Positions 37,035-47,441 are shown, counted from the first letter of the stretch. The stretch is DNA of 53,912 bases from Hydrogenovibrio sp. (GCA_015484555.1 WFMZ01000020.1:1-53912); one strand, 5' to 3'. A program made the numbers and translations. The notes: generated by a model not told the origin, from the sequence alone.

Positions 37035-37769
37035 TTACCCACTATCCTTTTCGATATCCTTTTCAGAAAGGTGTGACTGAAACCATTCCTTAGTTAATTT
37101 ATTAATATCTTTCGTATTTAAATCTTCTAAAACCAAGGGCGCACTAATATACACATTCACCACCCCTGGTTTAATTATCCATTGCTTTGCGGGCCAGCAA
37201 AGGCCTGCATCGTGTGCAACAAGGTAAGTTTTTACCTTTGCTTTCTGGGCCAATAAAGCGCCCCCAGCATTGATCTTACCTAGTTGCCCCACCGGCATTC
37301 TTGTGCCTTCTGGAAAGATAACCACCCAGCTACCGTTATGCAGTCGCTCGGTGCCTTCATCTAGCACTTGTTTCATTGCCTGACGACCTGCACCTCTGTC
37401 AATGGCAATCGGTGCAGTCATACGAAGCCCCCAGCCAAAGAAAGGAATATTTAACAGTTCTTTCTTTAGTACAAAGGCTTGGCGTGGGAAAATCCTTTGA
37501 AAAGCAAAGGTTTCCCAGGCTGATTCATGTCTAGCAAGAATAAGACCAGATTTCGTTAAATCTAAATGCTCTTTACCGTGCACTTGATAACGCACACCAC
37601 AAATAACGTTAAGGGAAAATAAAACAAACCTAACCATCTGATTAAAGTAAGCATAACGAACCGGTGTAGGGGTAAAAACAAGTAAGCTTCCCAGGGTTGA
37701 AAATACGATAATGGCTGAAAATTCCACCACCATAAATATAAGGCTTCTAATCACCCAAACTATTTTCAT
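37035..37769 (-). CDS. plsC: 1-acyl-sn-glycerol-3-phosphate acyltransferase
   Basis: Adds the second fatty acid in phospholipid synthesis at the inner membrane. An N-terminal membrane segment precedes the acyltransferase motifs: ARHESAWETF (HX4E, the form found in this gammaproteobacterial subgroup in place of HX4D) and FPEGTRMPVG. The frame runs upstream, but the ATG at 37767-37769 overlaps the gmhB stop (ATGA), which points to coupled translation and 244 residues. Confidence 0.9.
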   Translation of the reverse strand: MKIVWVIRSLIFMVVEFSAIIVFSTLGSLLVFTPTPVRYAYFNQMVRFVLFSLNVICGVRYQVHGKEHLDLTKSGLILARHESAWETFAFQRIFPRQAFVLKKELLNIPFFGWGLRMTAPIAIDRGAGRQAMKQVLDEGTERLHNGSWVVIFPEGTRMPVGQLGKINAGGALLAQKAKVKTYLVAHDAGLCWPAKQWIIKPGVVNVYISAPLVLEDLNTKDINKLTKEWFQSHLSEKDIEKDSG

Positions 37770-38299
37770 AACAAGCTCTCCACAGCCGCTAACAGATTTT
37801 GATAAACGGGCACACCCTTTAAACAAGCATCTTGTGTTGCCAAGGTTTTCTCCCCTTTCCCTGTTTTCACCAATAAAGGTTTCATGCCTTTTAACTGTGC
37901 CACTTTCATATCAGCCAAACTATCGCCAATCATAATTTCACCCGTTAAATCAATGTTATAACGGTTTTCAATGGCTCTTAACATACCCGATAAAGGCTTT
38001 CTGCAAACCGAACCGTCATCAGATAAATAAGGCGAATAGCTAATCCAATCTACTTTTTCGCCCTGCTCGGCCAATAATCCTTGCAGCTTTAAGTGCATAT
38101 TACTTAAAGTTTGTCTTGAGTAAAATCCACGTCGAATACCCGATTGATTAGTGGCGATAGCAACGGTATAACCCGCTTGTTTTAATTTAACAATCGCTTC
38201 AATACTGCCAGTTTCAGGCATCCATTCCTCTACCGACTTAATATAAGCATCGGAATCTTGGTTAATAACACCATCTCTATCTAACACAATAATTTTCAT
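37766..38299 (-). CDS. gmhB: D-glycero-beta-D-manno-heptose-1,7-bisphosphate 7-phosphatase
   Basis: HAD phosphatase of the heptose pathway for the lipopolysaccharide core. The catalytic motif is LDRDGVINQDS (aspartates 7 and 9), then ATNQSGIRRGFYS, a CRKPLSGM lysine region and MIGDSLADM. The zinc-loop cysteines of some members are reduced to one here. Length 177 residues. The order glyS-gmhB-plsC is common in gammaproteobacteria. Confidence 0.92.
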   Translation of the reverse strand: MKIIVLDRDGVINQDSDAYIKSVEEWMPETGSIEAIVKLKQAGYTVAIATNQSGIRRGFYSRQTLSNMHLKLQGLLAEQGEKVDWISYSPYLSDDGSVCRKPLSGMLRAIENRYNIDLTGEIMIGDSLADMKVAQLKGMKPLLVKTGKGEKTLATQDACLKGVPVYQNLLAAVESLL

Positions 38300-38317
38300 T
38301 ACTTCTCTTTCCTAAAC

Positions 38318-38342
38318 AAAAAAACCAGCATTACGCTGGTTC
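38318..38342 (-). terminator. Intrinsic terminator after glyS
   Basis: Minus-strand GAACCAGC, loop GTAAT, GCTGGTT and then a run of seven T. It lies 20 bases past the glyS stop and just before gmhB, so gmhB onward may depend on read-through or its own promoter. Confidence 0.82.
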
Positions 38343-38361
38343 TTAATAAAAAACGGCTTCA

Positions 38362-40443
38362 CTATAAACGTGAAATATCAGCTATTTGGATAAACAGTTG
38401 GTAGATACGATTTAGCAGAGCCAAACGGTTTTGTTTCACCGCTTCGTCTTCTGCCATGACCATGACATCAGCAAAGAACTGGTCGACAGGCTCTTTAACC
38501 GTGGCCAGTAAACGCATCGCACCAGCATAGTCTCTTGCTGCTGTTAAGGCAGAGACTTTACTTTCCAATGCTTCCACCGTTGTGAACAAACTGGTTTCTG
38601 CTTCTGAATCAAATAGGGCTGCATTAACCCCTTCAAAGTGAGTCACTTTTGCTTTTTTCAAAATATTTGAAATACGCTTATTGGCAGCACTTAAACTTTC
38701 TGCTTCTGGCATTTGTGCAAACTGCTGAATCGCTTTAATGCGCTTATCAAAGTCTAAAGGCTGACTAGGCGCACAAGCATTAACGGCTTCGAACTGCTCT
38801 GGTGTCATACCTTGACCAGCATAGTAAGCTTTTAAACGACTCATAATGAAGTTGAAAATTGAATCCACTAATTCATCTGTTGTCTCAACTGACTCATGTA
38901 ATGCTAAAGCCGTTTGAATAAGTGCTTTTAAATCGACATCAATTTTCTTTTCGATAATGATACGCATCAAACCTAGCGCTGAACGGCGTAAAGCAAAGGG
39001 ATCCTTATCACCAGTTGGAATTTGACCTACTCCGAAAATCCCCGTAATAGTATCTAGCTTATCAGCAATAGCGATGCTTTGTGAAACCGGTTGGTCAGGT
39101 AAGCTATCGCCAGCAAAACGTGGCAAATACTGGTCGTTAATGGCACAAGCTACGGCTTCAGTTTCGCCCTGCTCTCTTGCATAATAAGACCCCATTAAAC
39201 CTTGTAAATTAGGGAATTCACCGACCATTTCAGACATTAAATCACATTTTGATAAGATGGCGGCACGCTCTAAATCTGCTTTACTTGCCCCTAAAGGTTC
39301 GCCAATAACAACCGCTAAAGTAGCCAAACGTTTCGACTTATCTAATACGGTTCCTAGCTTTTGCTGAAACACCACATTGCCTAGGCGAGGCAAAAAACTG
39401 TCTAAACCTTGTTTTAAATCTTGTTCCCAAAAGAACTTTGCATCTGCCAGTCTTGGACGGATAACTCGCTCATTACCGTACTTCACAGAAGCAGGACAAG
39501 AACTGGCAATATTGGCAATGGTAATAAACTTAGCCATCAGCTTGTTGTCCGCATCAACCATATGGAAATATTTCTGATGACCTTTCATGGCAGACACTAA
39601 AGCTTCTGGTGGCACACTTAAGAAGTCTTCATCAAAATCGCCCACAATTGCATTTGGCCATTCGTTTAACGAGCTAACTTCTTCTAGCAAGTCTGCATCA
39701 ATTACCGCTGTTCCACCGGCTTCTTTTGCCACCAGTTCAACTTGTTGTTTAATTAATGCTTTGCGCTTGTCCATATCAACCAGCACAAACCCTTCAGTTT
39801 CTAGTTGGGCAACATAGCCAGCTGAAGACTGAATAACCAAATCGTTTGGTGCATGAAAACGATGACCACGAGAAGTATTACCCGCTTGCTGACCTAAAAT
39901 GGTGGCGGGTACAATTTTGGTATCCAACAACATCATTACCCAGTGAACCGGGCGAACAAACTCTACACTAGAATTTCCCCAGCGCATACGTTTTGGAATA
40001 GGCAGCTTGGCTAAAGACTGGCTAACAATTGCTTCTAATAATTCTGATGTTTGCTGACCTTTTTGCGCTAGGTAGTAAACCATCCAAATCCCTTTAGGGG
40101 TTTCAATTTCAGATAAATCTGCAACCTCTGCACCACAACCACGTGCAAAACCTTGCAATGCTTTGGTGGCATTACCGTCCGCATCAAAAGCTGCTTTTTT
40201 CGCAGGCCCTTTACGCTCAACCGTTTTATCGGCTTGTGCTAGTTGTAACGCATCTATTCTAACGGCCAGCCTTCTTGGGGAAGCCAATACATCTACTTCG
40301 CCAAAGCTTAGTTCAGCTTCTTTTAAACCGGCCTGAATGCCCGTTGAAAAAGCATTTGCTAATTTTCTTAAAGCCGTTGGCGGCAGTTCTTCTGTGCCAA
40401 TTTCAACGATGAAATCTGCTGTATTTATTTTTGTATTTGACAT
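38362..40443 (-). CDS. glyS: Glycyl-tRNA synthetase beta subunit
   Basis: Partner of GlyQ in the bacterial tetrameric glycyl-tRNA synthetase. The start ADFIVEIGTEELPPTALRKL, MRWGNSSVEFVRPVHWVMML, the HD-like middle and the C-terminal anticodon-binding region (SALTAARDYAGAMRLL) are typical. The frame runs back into glyQ, but the ATG at 40441-40443, one base after the glyQ stop, gives the expected 693 residues. Confidence 0.97.
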   Translation of the reverse strand: MSNTKINTADFIVEIGTEELPPTALRKLANAFSTGIQAGLKEAELSFGEVDVLASPRRLAVRIDALQLAQADKTVERKGPAKKAAFDADGNATKALQGFARGCGAEVADLSEIETPKGIWMVYYLAQKGQQTSELLEAIVSQSLAKLPIPKRMRWGNSSVEFVRPVHWVMMLLDTKIVPATILGQQAGNTSRGHRFHAPNDLVIQSSAGYVAQLETEGFVLVDMDKRKALIKQQVELVAKEAGGTAVIDADLLEEVSSLNEWPNAIVGDFDEDFLSVPPEALVSAMKGHQKYFHMVDADNKLMAKFITIANIASSCPASVKYGNERVIRPRLADAKFFWEQDLKQGLDSFLPRLGNVVFQQKLGTVLDKSKRLATLAVVIGEPLGASKADLERAAILSKCDLMSEMVGEFPNLQGLMGSYYAREQGETEAVACAINDQYLPRFAGDSLPDQPVSQSIAIADKLDTITGIFGVGQIPTGDKDPFALRRSALGLMRIIIEKKIDVDLKALIQTALALHESVETTDELVDSIFNFIMSRLKAYYAGQGMTPEQFEAVNACAPSQPLDFDKRIKAIQQFAQMPEAESLSAANKRISNILKKAKVTHFEGVNAALFDSEAETSLFTTVEALESKVSALTAARDYAGAMRLLATVKEPVDQFFADVMVMAEDEAVKQNRLALLNRIYQLFIQIADISRL

Positions 40444-40444
40444 G

Positions 40445-41362
40445 TTATTTAGCCCCCTTTTTAACCAAAGGGAAGCCAAGTGCCTCACGCCCTTCATAAT
40501 AAGATTCTGCAATTTGCTTCGACATGGTTCTAACACGCCCAATATAGCGAGCACGCTCCGTCACACTAATCGCATGACGCGCATCTAGCATATTGAATGC
40601 ATGCGAAGCCTTTAACACTTGCTCGTAAGCAGGCAAAGGAAGTTTTTCAGCGACTAGCTTAGAAAAGACTTGTTCACACTCATCAAAGGTTCTAAACAAA
40701 ATGTCGGTATCGGCATGTTCAAAGTTATAGGTCGACATCTCCACTTCATTTTGGTGAAACACATCGCCATAAGTTACTTTGCCTTCTGGTCCGTTTACCC
40801 AAGTCAGGTCATATACTGAATCCACCCCTTGAAGGTACATGGCAATACGCTCTAAACCATAGGTTATTTCGCCCGTTACCGGCTTACATTCTAGGCCGCC
40901 AACTTGCTGAAAATAGGTAAATTGTGTTACTTCCATGCCGTTCATCCATACTTCCCAGCCAAGACCCCAAGCCCCTAATGTTGGCGATTCCCAGTTATCT
41001 TCTACAAAGCGAATATCATGTTCAAGTGGATCAACACCCATGACCTTTAGTGAGTTTAAATACAACTCTTGAATGTTATCTGGCGAAGGCTTTAACATTA
41101 CCTGAAACTGGTAATACTGCTGTAAACGGTTAGGGTTTTCACCATAACGGCCATCTGTTGGACGGCGACAAGGTTGAACATAAGCCGCACGCCATGGCTC
41201 TGGCCCGATAGATCTTAAAAACGTAGATGGGTGAAACGTACCCGCGCCCATTTCGTTATCATAAGGCTGCATAATCACACAGCCTTGTTCTGCCCAATAG
41301 GTCTGTAAGGTTTGAATTAAACCCTGAAAAGTCGTAATATCGGTTGATGCTTGTACTGACAC
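40445..41362 (-). CDS. glyQ: Glycyl-tRNA synthetase alpha subunit
   Basis: Class II catalytic subunit that activates glycine. [59 protein letters not shown] and GLEWEVW-like [20 protein letters not shown] are all canonical. Length 305 residues. It is followed at once by glyS, the standard bacterial pair. Confidence 0.98.
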   Translation of the reverse strand: MSVQASTDITTFQGLIQTLQTYWAEQGCVIMQPYDNEMGAGTFHPSTFLRSIGPEPWRAAYVQPCRRPTDGRYGENPNRLQQYYQFQVMLKPSPDNIQELYLNSLKVMGVDPLEHDIRFVEDNWESPTLGAWGLGWEVWMNGMEVTQFTYFQQVGGLECKPVTGEITYGLERIAMYLQGVDSVYDLTWVNGPEGKVTYGDVFHQNEVEMSTYNFEHADTDILFRTFDECEQVFSKLVAEKLPLPAYEQVLKASHAFNMLDARHAISVTERARYIGRVRTMSKQIAESYYEGREALGFPLVKKGAK

Positions 41363-41531
41363 TGGTTCGTTCCCGTTTATTGCTTTTAATTTAGCCCGTA
41401 ATTATATCAAGTTTATTCATGAGTTTAAGGTTGTTTCAACACTGCCTTTAGCCGAATGAACCAGCAAGAAATCGAAAATTCAATTTTTAATACTAACAAG
41501 CCCCATTAACCGTTTTAAATAAGGAATTCAT

Positions 41532-41786
41532 ATGCCACAAATAACCGAAATAGATGCATTAGGTTTACGATGCCCAATGCCTGTCATTAAGCTACAAAAA
41601 GCCGTACGTAAAAGCTTGCCAGGTGCTCAACTGTCTATTTTTTGTACAGATTCTGGTGCCAGCAAGGACATTAAAAGTTGGTGCAAGGTCAATCGACATA
41701 TTTTTTTAAACAGTGAAGAAACCGGCCAACAATATAAAAATGAAACGGACATTATTCGCATCACGATTCAAATAAAAACCGATTAA
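41532..41786 (+). CDS. TusA family sulfur carrier protein
   Basis: An 84-residue protein with the TusA fold. DALGLRCPMPVIKLQKAVR carries the active cysteine in the CPMP motif that receives and passes sulfane sulfur. Members serve tRNA thiolation, molybdenum cofactor synthesis or dissimilatory sulfur oxidation; which applies here cannot be told. AAGGAATTC precedes the ATG. It is a single gene between glyQ (divergent) and the peptidase gene. Confidence 0.87.
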   Translation: MPQITEIDALGLRCPMPVIKLQKAVRKSLPGAQLSIFCTDSGASKDIKSWCKVNRHIFLNSEETGQQYKNETDIIRITIQIKTD

Positions 41787-41896
41787 GTGCTTAAAAGCCT
41801 TTTCTAACGCCTTAGCTACCTTGCCTTAATAAACGCTTCGCTTTATAATCAGGTCAATCTTAATAACCCTTACACTGTGTAAAAATAATCATTCTT

Positions 41897-43180
41897 GTGA
41901 AACTGCCGTCTTATCAAACATTACTACAACTTGGGTTAACTATTTTTATAGGCTTCCTCTCCTTTTCTACCCAAGCAAGTTTACCCTTTGAACGTCACAC
42001 GCTACCACTCCCTAAGCTAGACAATTCTTACCTTTCGCCAGCACCCACTCATCAGAAATCTGAGCCTCACAACTGGACACTACATACAATCAAGATTCCA
42101 AAATTTGGTTCCCTTTCAGGTGCATTAGATTCTGCGGGGATTCGTAAGGGAGTCCTCTTCCAAATCAATAAAATTCCTCACAGTAATTTACTCACTCAAT
42201 TACAAGTGGGCGATACCCTAAAAATTTGGACCAATGATCATGATGATTTAATGAAAATTGTCTACCCTAAAAACCACTCGACTACCTACCAATTAGACTC
42301 GGTTAAAGACGGTTTTAAAATTAAAATTATTAAAAAGAAAACAGATATTAAAGTGGTCTCTACAAGCGGAGAGATTAAGCACTCTTTTTATTTAAGTGGC
42401 AAAGCAGCTGGTTTAAGTGCTAAAACAATTATGGCATTGGCAGATATATTTTCATGGGAAATAGATTTTATTCGCCAACTACGTCCCGGCGATCCCTTTA
42501 AGGTAATTTATGAAAAGAAATATATTGATGGTAACTACATTGGTGATGGCCGAATTCTAGCAGCCGAAGTCACCACTAACCATGGCATAAAACATTCTGC
42601 ATTTTTATTAACCGATAAAAATAATAAAACCATTGGTTATTACAATGCAAAAAAACGTAATTTACGAAAAGCCTTTTTACGCAACCCTGTCGACTACGTT
42701 CGAATCACTTCTCGTTACAAGCCTAAACGTTACCACCCTGTTTTAAAAAAATGGCGAGCGCATAGAGGCGTTGATTATGGTGGCCCTGTCGGCACCCCTA
42801 TTCATGCCACGGGCGATGGGCAAATTATTCGCCGTGGCTGGAGCAAAAGTTACGGACGTGTTATCTACATAAAACATGCAGGAAAATACACTACCGTTTA
42901 CGCCCATATGTCACGTTTTGGAAAATACAAAAAATATCAATGGGTTAAACAGGGCAATATTATCGGCTATATTGGTTCTTCCGGTTTAGCCACTGGCCCT
43001 CATTTGCATTATGAGTTTCGTAAAAATGGGCGCCATATTGACCCTTTAAAAGTCAAGTTTCCTGATGCCGGCCCAGTCCCTAAAAAGTATCGAGCTAAAT
43101 TTATTAAGTTTTCGACCTTAATGTCTGCACAGCTCGATCGACTTTCAACCAAAACAAAATTGGCAAAAAACTTTGAATAA
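41897..43180 (+). CDS. M23 family murein DD-endopeptidase (MepM-like)
   Basis: Zinc peptidase that cuts peptidoglycan cross-links in the periplasm. The N-terminus is a signal anchor (TIFIGFLSFSTQAS). A middle OapA/LysM-like region leads to the LytM domain: zinc ligands H289 and D293 in HRGVDYGGP and H371 in HLHYEFRKNG, with H369 beside it. Length 427 residues. Start is GTG at 41897, the only sensible start that includes the signal. It overlaps the anmK start. Confidence 0.9.
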   Translation: MKLPSYQTLLQLGLTIFIGFLSFSTQASLPFERHTLPLPKLDNSYLSPAPTHQKSEPHNWTLHTIKIPKFGSLSGALDSAGIRKGVLFQINKIPHSNLLTQLQVGDTLKIWTNDHDDLMKIVYPKNHSTTYQLDSVKDGFKIKIIKKKTDIKVVSTSGEIKHSFYLSGKAAGLSAKTIMALADIFSWEIDFIRQLRPGDPFKVIYEKKYIDGNYIGDGRILAAEVTTNHGIKHSAFLLTDKNNKTIGYYNAKKRNLRKAFLRNPVDYVRITSRYKPKRYHPVLKKWRAHRGVDYGGPVGTPIHATGDGQIIRRGWSKSYGRVIYIKHAGKYTTVYAHMSRFGKYKKYQWVKQGNIIGYIGSSGLATGPHLHYEFRKNGRHIDPLKVKFPDAGPVPKKYRAKFIKFSTLMSAQLDRLSTKTKLAKNFE

Positions 43181-44297
43181 TCGATCTGATTATTATATCG
43201 GCATCATGTCTGGCACCAGCTTAGATGGTATTGATATTGTCATCGTATCCTTTCAAAATGAGCAACCCACTCTACACCACTTTGAAACTTTGCCATATGA
43301 CTTAGCGCTACAAACATCTTTACATGAGCTTAACTTAACCCAACAGATTCAACTACCTGACCTAGCAAAACTAGAACAGCAGTTAGGTAGCGCTTATGCT
43401 TCAGCGGTCAATCAAGTGCTTAAGCAACAAAACATACTGCCAAACCAAGTTTTAGCCATTGGTTGTCACGGACAAACTATTTTTCATGATCCAAATATTC
43501 CCATGAGCTTACAAATTGGCCACCCTGCTTTTATTGCAAAACAAACCGGTATTCGTACCGTTGCCGACTTTAGAGTGGATGATATGGCATGCAATGGCCA
43601 GGGCGCCCCTTTAGCGCCTGCGTTTCATCAAATTATATTTAAATTAAACCAACCTACCGCTATTGTGAACATTGGTGGCATTGCCAACATTTCAATCTTT
43701 AATGACGGCAAAATAACGGGCTTTGATACAGGCCCTGGTAATGGTTTAATGGATGAAATATGCCAAACTTACTTCAACCAAGCCTATGATGCTAATGGGA
43801 ATATTGCTGCCAAAAATAGCGTCAACAAAGCCCTGCTACATCAATTAAAGCAACATCCTTATTTTGCACAGCCTGCGCCTAAAAGCACCGGACGAGATAT
43901 TTTTAACTTGAATTGGTTAACAGAACAACTAGCACTAACCGGTTTAACGACACTCACCAAAAAATCTACCCTAAAGAGCATAAAGCCAGGAGTAGTCCTT
44001 GCCACCCTTAACCAGTTAACAGCAGAAACGATTGCCGAGGCCGTTCAGCAACACAATATTCAAAATATGATTGTGTGCGGTGGTGGCGCTGAAAACCAAA
44101 CGTTATTGAATAACCTAATAATCCTAATGGATTGCCCTGTGCAATCTAGTCAAGCACAAGCGATTAACCCACACGCTATTGAAGCCATGATGTGTGCTTG
44201 GCTGGCACAACAACGTTGCCAAAACAAACCCATTCAACTAACGCATATTACTGGTGCCGGTAAAGATGCTATTTTAGGCGGTATTTGGGAAGCTTAA
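43173..44297 (+). CDS. anmK: Anhydro-N-acetylmuramic acid kinase
   Basis: Phosphorylates and opens the anhydro sugar freed during cell-wall turnover so that it can be re-used. IGIMSGTSLDGIDIV near the start is the ATP-binding signature; GQGAPLAPAFH, NIGGIANIS, FDTGPGNGLMDE and GGGAENQTLL follow. Length 374 residues. The start is TTG at 43173, eight bases inside the M23 peptidase gene, so the two are probably coupled. Release and recycling of cell-wall material fit one unit. Confidence 0.94.
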   Translation: MNNRSDYYIGIMSGTSLDGIDIVIVSFQNEQPTLHHFETLPYDLALQTSLHELNLTQQIQLPDLAKLEQQLGSAYASAVNQVLKQQNILPNQVLAIGCHGQTIFHDPNIPMSLQIGHPAFIAKQTGIRTVADFRVDDMACNGQGAPLAPAFHQIIFKLNQPTAIVNIGGIANISIFNDGKITGFDTGPGNGLMDEICQTYFNQAYDANGNIAAKNSVNKALLHQLKQHPYFAQPAPKSTGRDIFNLNWLTEQLALTGLTTLTKKSTLKSIKPGVVLATLNQLTAETIAEAVQQHNIQNMIVCGGGAENQTLLNNLIILMDCPVQSSQAQAINPHAIEAMMCAWLAQQRCQNKPIQLTHITGAGKDAILGGIWEA

Positions 44298-44360
44298 TTT
44301 CATTAGCACTTTCTTAAAACTTCCATCAAAACCTTTTGTTAACACCTTTCTATTAGACAT

Positions 44361-44434
44361 AAAAAAGCCAGGAAATGAATGGCCAAACTTGGACACCACC
44401 CCTGGCGTTTATACCCTTTAGGGTAATTTTTAAG
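44361..44434 (+). repeat. Dispersed palindromic repeat, diverged full copy 5
   Basis: A decayed left arm (AAAAAAGCCAGG) and a good right arm (CCACCCCTGGCGTTTAT) with tail CCCTTTAGGGTAATTTTTAA. The right part is nearly identical to that of the prmC copy, so they form a subtype. It lies between convergent anmK and gltA. Confidence 0.8.
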
Positions 44435-44474
44435 TTGAATAAACCTTAAATCATCATTTATTCATTACCATTTA

Positions 44475-45626
44475 TTAACCGCGCTGCTCAATTGGAATAT
44501 AACAAGCATTGCCTGCACCCGTATAAATTTGAGTCGGTCTAAAAATCTTATTACCTTGAATTTGCTCGCGCCAATGTGCCATCCAACCTGCTGATCTTGC
44601 CACCGCAAAAATAGGGGTAAACAAACCAGCATCAAACCCCATTTCTTTATACAAAATACCAGAATAAAAATCAACATTTGGGTAAACACCCTTGTGCCCT
44701 AATAGCTCTTCACAAACCTTTTCAACCTCTACCGCTGTTTTAAAAATCTGACTCAATTCGCCCGTTTTGTTTTTCAACAACTTATCTGACAACTTTTGTA
44801 AAATCTTAGCGCGGGGATCTTTGGTTTTATATTCTCTATGACCCATTCCCCAAATCACTTTTTTCTTTGACAATCTGTCTTCGATATAAGCTCTCGCATT
44901 TTCAGGCGAACCAATTTCTTCTAACATTTCAATTACTTGCTGATTTGCACCTCCATGTAAAGGACCTGATAAAGAAGCGATTGCTGAAGCAATTACCGAA
45001 CAAGGGTTCGCTAAGGTTGACCCGGTTACCATCGTGGTAAAGGTTGATGCATTAATAGTATGTTCGGCATGTAAAATGAAACAGGCATCTAGCAATCTAG
45101 CCCAGTGTGCATCGGGTTCTTTACCCGTCACCATATATAAAAAGTTTTCGGCATAGGTCAAATCTGTGCGCGGTGCAATGGGTTCATAACCATTACGCAT
45201 ATGCTCCCACATCGCCACCAAAGTACCCATGTGAGAAATTATTTTAACCGTTACATCGTTTACATACGCCTGGTTTTCTGACCCATCATTCATGTATTCG
45301 GTACTGGGATAAAAGCTTGCCAAGCTAGCCACCACCACTTGCAACATGTGCATTGGGTGGGTAGTAGAAGGTAGATTTTCCATGATGTTACGAATGTTAA
45401 ATTTTATACGACGAGCATTTTTTAAGTTTTGATCAAACTCATATAACTCTGCTTTCGTAGGCAAGGTGCCAAACAATAATAATAAAGTCGTTTCTTCAAA
45501 AGAAGAATGCTCTGCCAGGTCCATAATGTCGTAACCACGATAAGACAACAAACCTTTTTGCCCATCAATACAGGAGATTTTAGATTCAGTGACAGGTACA
45601 CCTGCTAAGCCGGGAATATATTGCAT
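44475..45626 (-). CDS. gltA: Citrate synthase, short type I form
   Basis: Joins acetyl-CoA and oxaloacetate into citrate. At 383 residues it is the short form seen in archaea, Gram-positives and many sulfur oxidisers, not the 427-residue NADH-regulated E. coli type. Catalytic histidines are H189 (LHAEHTINAS) and H224 (GPLHGGANQQ); the aspartate is in VYPNVDFYSG. GMGHREYKTKDPRA binds substrate. A 2-methylcitrate synthase is possible, but no prpB/prpD genes are near. A half repeat sits between it and erpA. Confidence 0.88.
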   Translation of the reverse strand: MQYIPGLAGVPVTESKISCIDGQKGLLSYRGYDIMDLAEHSSFEETTLLLLFGTLPTKAELYEFDQNLKNARRIKFNIRNIMENLPSTTHPMHMLQVVVASLASFYPSTEYMNDGSENQAYVNDVTVKIISHMGTLVAMWEHMRNGYEPIAPRTDLTYAENFLYMVTGKEPDAHWARLLDACFILHAEHTINASTFTTMVTGSTLANPCSVIASAIASLSGPLHGGANQQVIEMLEEIGSPENARAYIEDRLSKKKVIWGMGHREYKTKDPRAKILQKLSDKLLKNKTGELSQIFKTAVEVEKVCEELLGHKGVYPNVDFYSGILYKEMGFDAGLFTPIFAVARSAGWMAHWREQIQGNKIFRPTQIYTGAGNACYIPIEQRG

Positions 45627-45686
45627 AAGATTTCTTTAGATAAGTCTTTTAATTATTATTTATTTACAAAGCGATATTTAAGACTA

Positions 45687-45721
45687 TTTGAAAGCCAAAA
45701 ATCGCCAGGGGTGGTCTAACG
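45687..45721 (+). repeat. Dispersed palindromic repeat, half copy 6
   Basis: Holds the complete core AAAAATCGCCAGGGGTGG and GTCTAAC, identical to the left half of copy 3. The right half is missing. It lies in the erpA-gltA gap, 60 bases before the gltA start. Confidence 0.88.
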
Positions 45722-45733
45722 TATAGCTAAAAT

Positions 45734-46075
45734 TTAAGGGCTAAACGATGAACCACAACCACAAGTCGTTGAAGCATTTGGGTTTTCAATCACAAAACGT
45801 GCGCCCTGTAAGTCTTCTAGGTAGTCAATTTTAGCGCCAACCAAATACTGGAAACTCATTGGATCAATCATCAGCTTAACGCCATCTCGCTCAACAACGG
45901 TGTCGTCTTCTGCTTGGCTTTCATCGAAAGTAAAGCCATACTGAAAACCAGAACAGCCACCCCCAGAAATATAGACTCTTAACTTTAAATCTGGGTTACC
46001 TTCATCTTCAATTAAACCGCTTACTTTGGCAGCGGCATTTTCCGTAAAGTTAACCGGTGTGGGTATTTGTGACAT
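45734..46075 (-). CDS. erpA: Iron-sulfur cluster insertion protein ErpA
   Basis: A-type carrier that delivers [4Fe-4S] clusters to target proteins. The three conserved cysteines are C41 in [12 protein letters not shown] and C105 and C107 in TTCGCGSSF. Length 113 residues is usual. It follows argC on the same strand with a 115-base gap, a pairing seen in other gammaproteobacteria. Confidence 0.93.
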   Translation of the reverse strand: MSQIPTPVNFTENAAAKVSGLIEDEGNPDLKLRVYISGGGCSGFQYGFTFDESQAEDDTVVERDGVKLMIDPMSFQYLVGAKIDYLEDLQGARFVIENPNASTTCGCGSSFSP

Positions 46076-46190
46076 AACGTCTCCTTAATTCTTTAAGCCG
46101 AAAAACCGACACCAAAGCCCTTAAAAAGGCTAGGGTATTGTTTATAACGTCTTTTATTTTGAACTATTATAGCAAATATTCACCCAAAAT

Positions 46191-47240
46191 TTAGGGCAAC
46201 AAGGCAACCTGGTTCAAGCCTTGGGTTTCAGGCAAGCCAAATAGAATATTCATATTTTGTACTGCTTGACCTGCGGCACCTTTCACCAAGTTATCTATCA
46301 CCGAAGTCACAATCACCTTTTGACTACCTGGTGGCTTATAAACGGCAATTTTAACCATGTTCGAACCCTTTACCATACGCGTGTCTGGCTCGCTGTTAGC
46401 GGGCATGACATCGACAAAAGGCTCATCTTTATACATCTCTTCAAACAAGGCTTGTAAGGTTTCTTGCGAAACCTCTTCTGTTAAATTTGCATACAAAGTT
46501 GCTTCAATGCCACGAATCATCGGCACAAGGTGTGGCACAAACGTAAAGCCAACTGAATGGCCTGCCATGTCATCTAACCCTTGTTTTATTTCAGGTTGAT
46601 GACGGTGACCATTAATGGCATAGGCTCTGAAACCTTCTGAAGTTTCCGCAGCCAATGACCCCACTTTTGCACCCCGCCCCGCACCACTCACGCCTGATTT
46701 AGCATCGGCAATCAGGTCTGATGTATCAATTAAATTTGCTTTTAACAATGGCTGAAAACCTAATTGAATAGCGGTGGGATAACAACCTGGGTTGGCAATA
46801 ACCTTGGCTGCCTTAATATCTGAACGCATACGTTCTGGCAGCCCATACACAACGTCTTTCATTATTTCTGGGCAACCATGTTCCATGCCGTACCATTTTT
46901 CCCAAACAGCCATATCTTCGATACGAAAGTCTGCGGCCAAATCAATCACACGCACACCAGCTTCTACTAGCTCAGGGGTCAGGCTCATTGCCACGCCGTG
47001 TGGGGTGGCAAAAAACACCAAATCACAGGTTTTTAATAACGTAATATCTGGCACACTAAAAGCTAAGGTATAAAAACCACGTAAATTGGGGAACATATCC
47101 GCCACAGGTAAACCTGCTTCACTACGAGACGTAATGGCAATGACATCTGCCGCGGGGTGATTTGCTAATAAACGTAATAGCTCGACACCGGTATAACCGG
47201 TTCCGCCTACAATTCCAATTTTTACTTTCTTTTCAGCCAT
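46191..47240 (-). CDS. argC: N-acetyl-gamma-glutamyl-phosphate reductase
   Basis: Third step of arginine synthesis; NADPH-dependent. Rossmann motif [17 protein letters not shown] (residues 9-25), catalytic cysteine C153 in ANPGCYPT, then [10 protein letters not shown] and NGHRHQPEI. Length 349 residues, long-type ArgC. It starts divergently from msrP with 200 bases between. Confidence 0.96.
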   Translation of the reverse strand: MAEKKVKIGIVGGTGYTGVELLRLLANHPAADVIAITSRSEAGLPVADMFPNLRGFYTLAFSVPDITLLKTCDLVFFATPHGVAMSLTPELVEAGVRVIDLAADFRIEDMAVWEKWYGMEHGCPEIMKDVVYGLPERMRSDIKAAKVIANPGCYPTAIQLGFQPLLKANLIDTSDLIADAKSGVSGAGRGAKVGSLAAETSEGFRAYAINGHRHQPEIKQGLDDMAGHSVGFTFVPHLVPMIRGIEATLYANLTEEVSQETLQALFEEMYKDEPFVDVMPANSEPDTRMVKGSNMVKIAVYKPPGSQKVIVTSVIDNLVKGAAGQAVQNMNILFGLPETQGLNQVALLP

Positions 47241-47441
47241 GACACTCTTTGCCTTTTCAACTTAATTTACTGTGAAGAAATATTTTAACAAATTGAAGCT
47301 AACCCCCGCCTTTTTAATTGTTATGCTATTTTGAAACCAAACTGAAAGAAAATCTAGCTTTACCGTTCTAGTCTATATATAAGCCACACTACGCCCTGTT
47401 TTATGACAGCGAACTTGTTAAAGAATTACACAGGATTAAGC

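Noticed and set aside
37159-37171. CCACCCCTGG inside plsC, the inner core of the dispersed repeat
   Set aside because: Only about 12 bases match and the flanks do not. It encodes the KPGVVNV segment, which fits the PlsC family, so it is chance similarity.
40444-40554. Upstream extension of the glyS reading frame
   Set aside because: It lies inside glyQ in another frame; the known GlyS N-terminus begins at 40443.
44475-45626. 2-methylcitrate synthase (prpC) as the identity of the citrate synthase
   Set aside because: The short form resembles PrpC in size, but no prpB, prpD or acnD lies nearby; left as citrate synthase.
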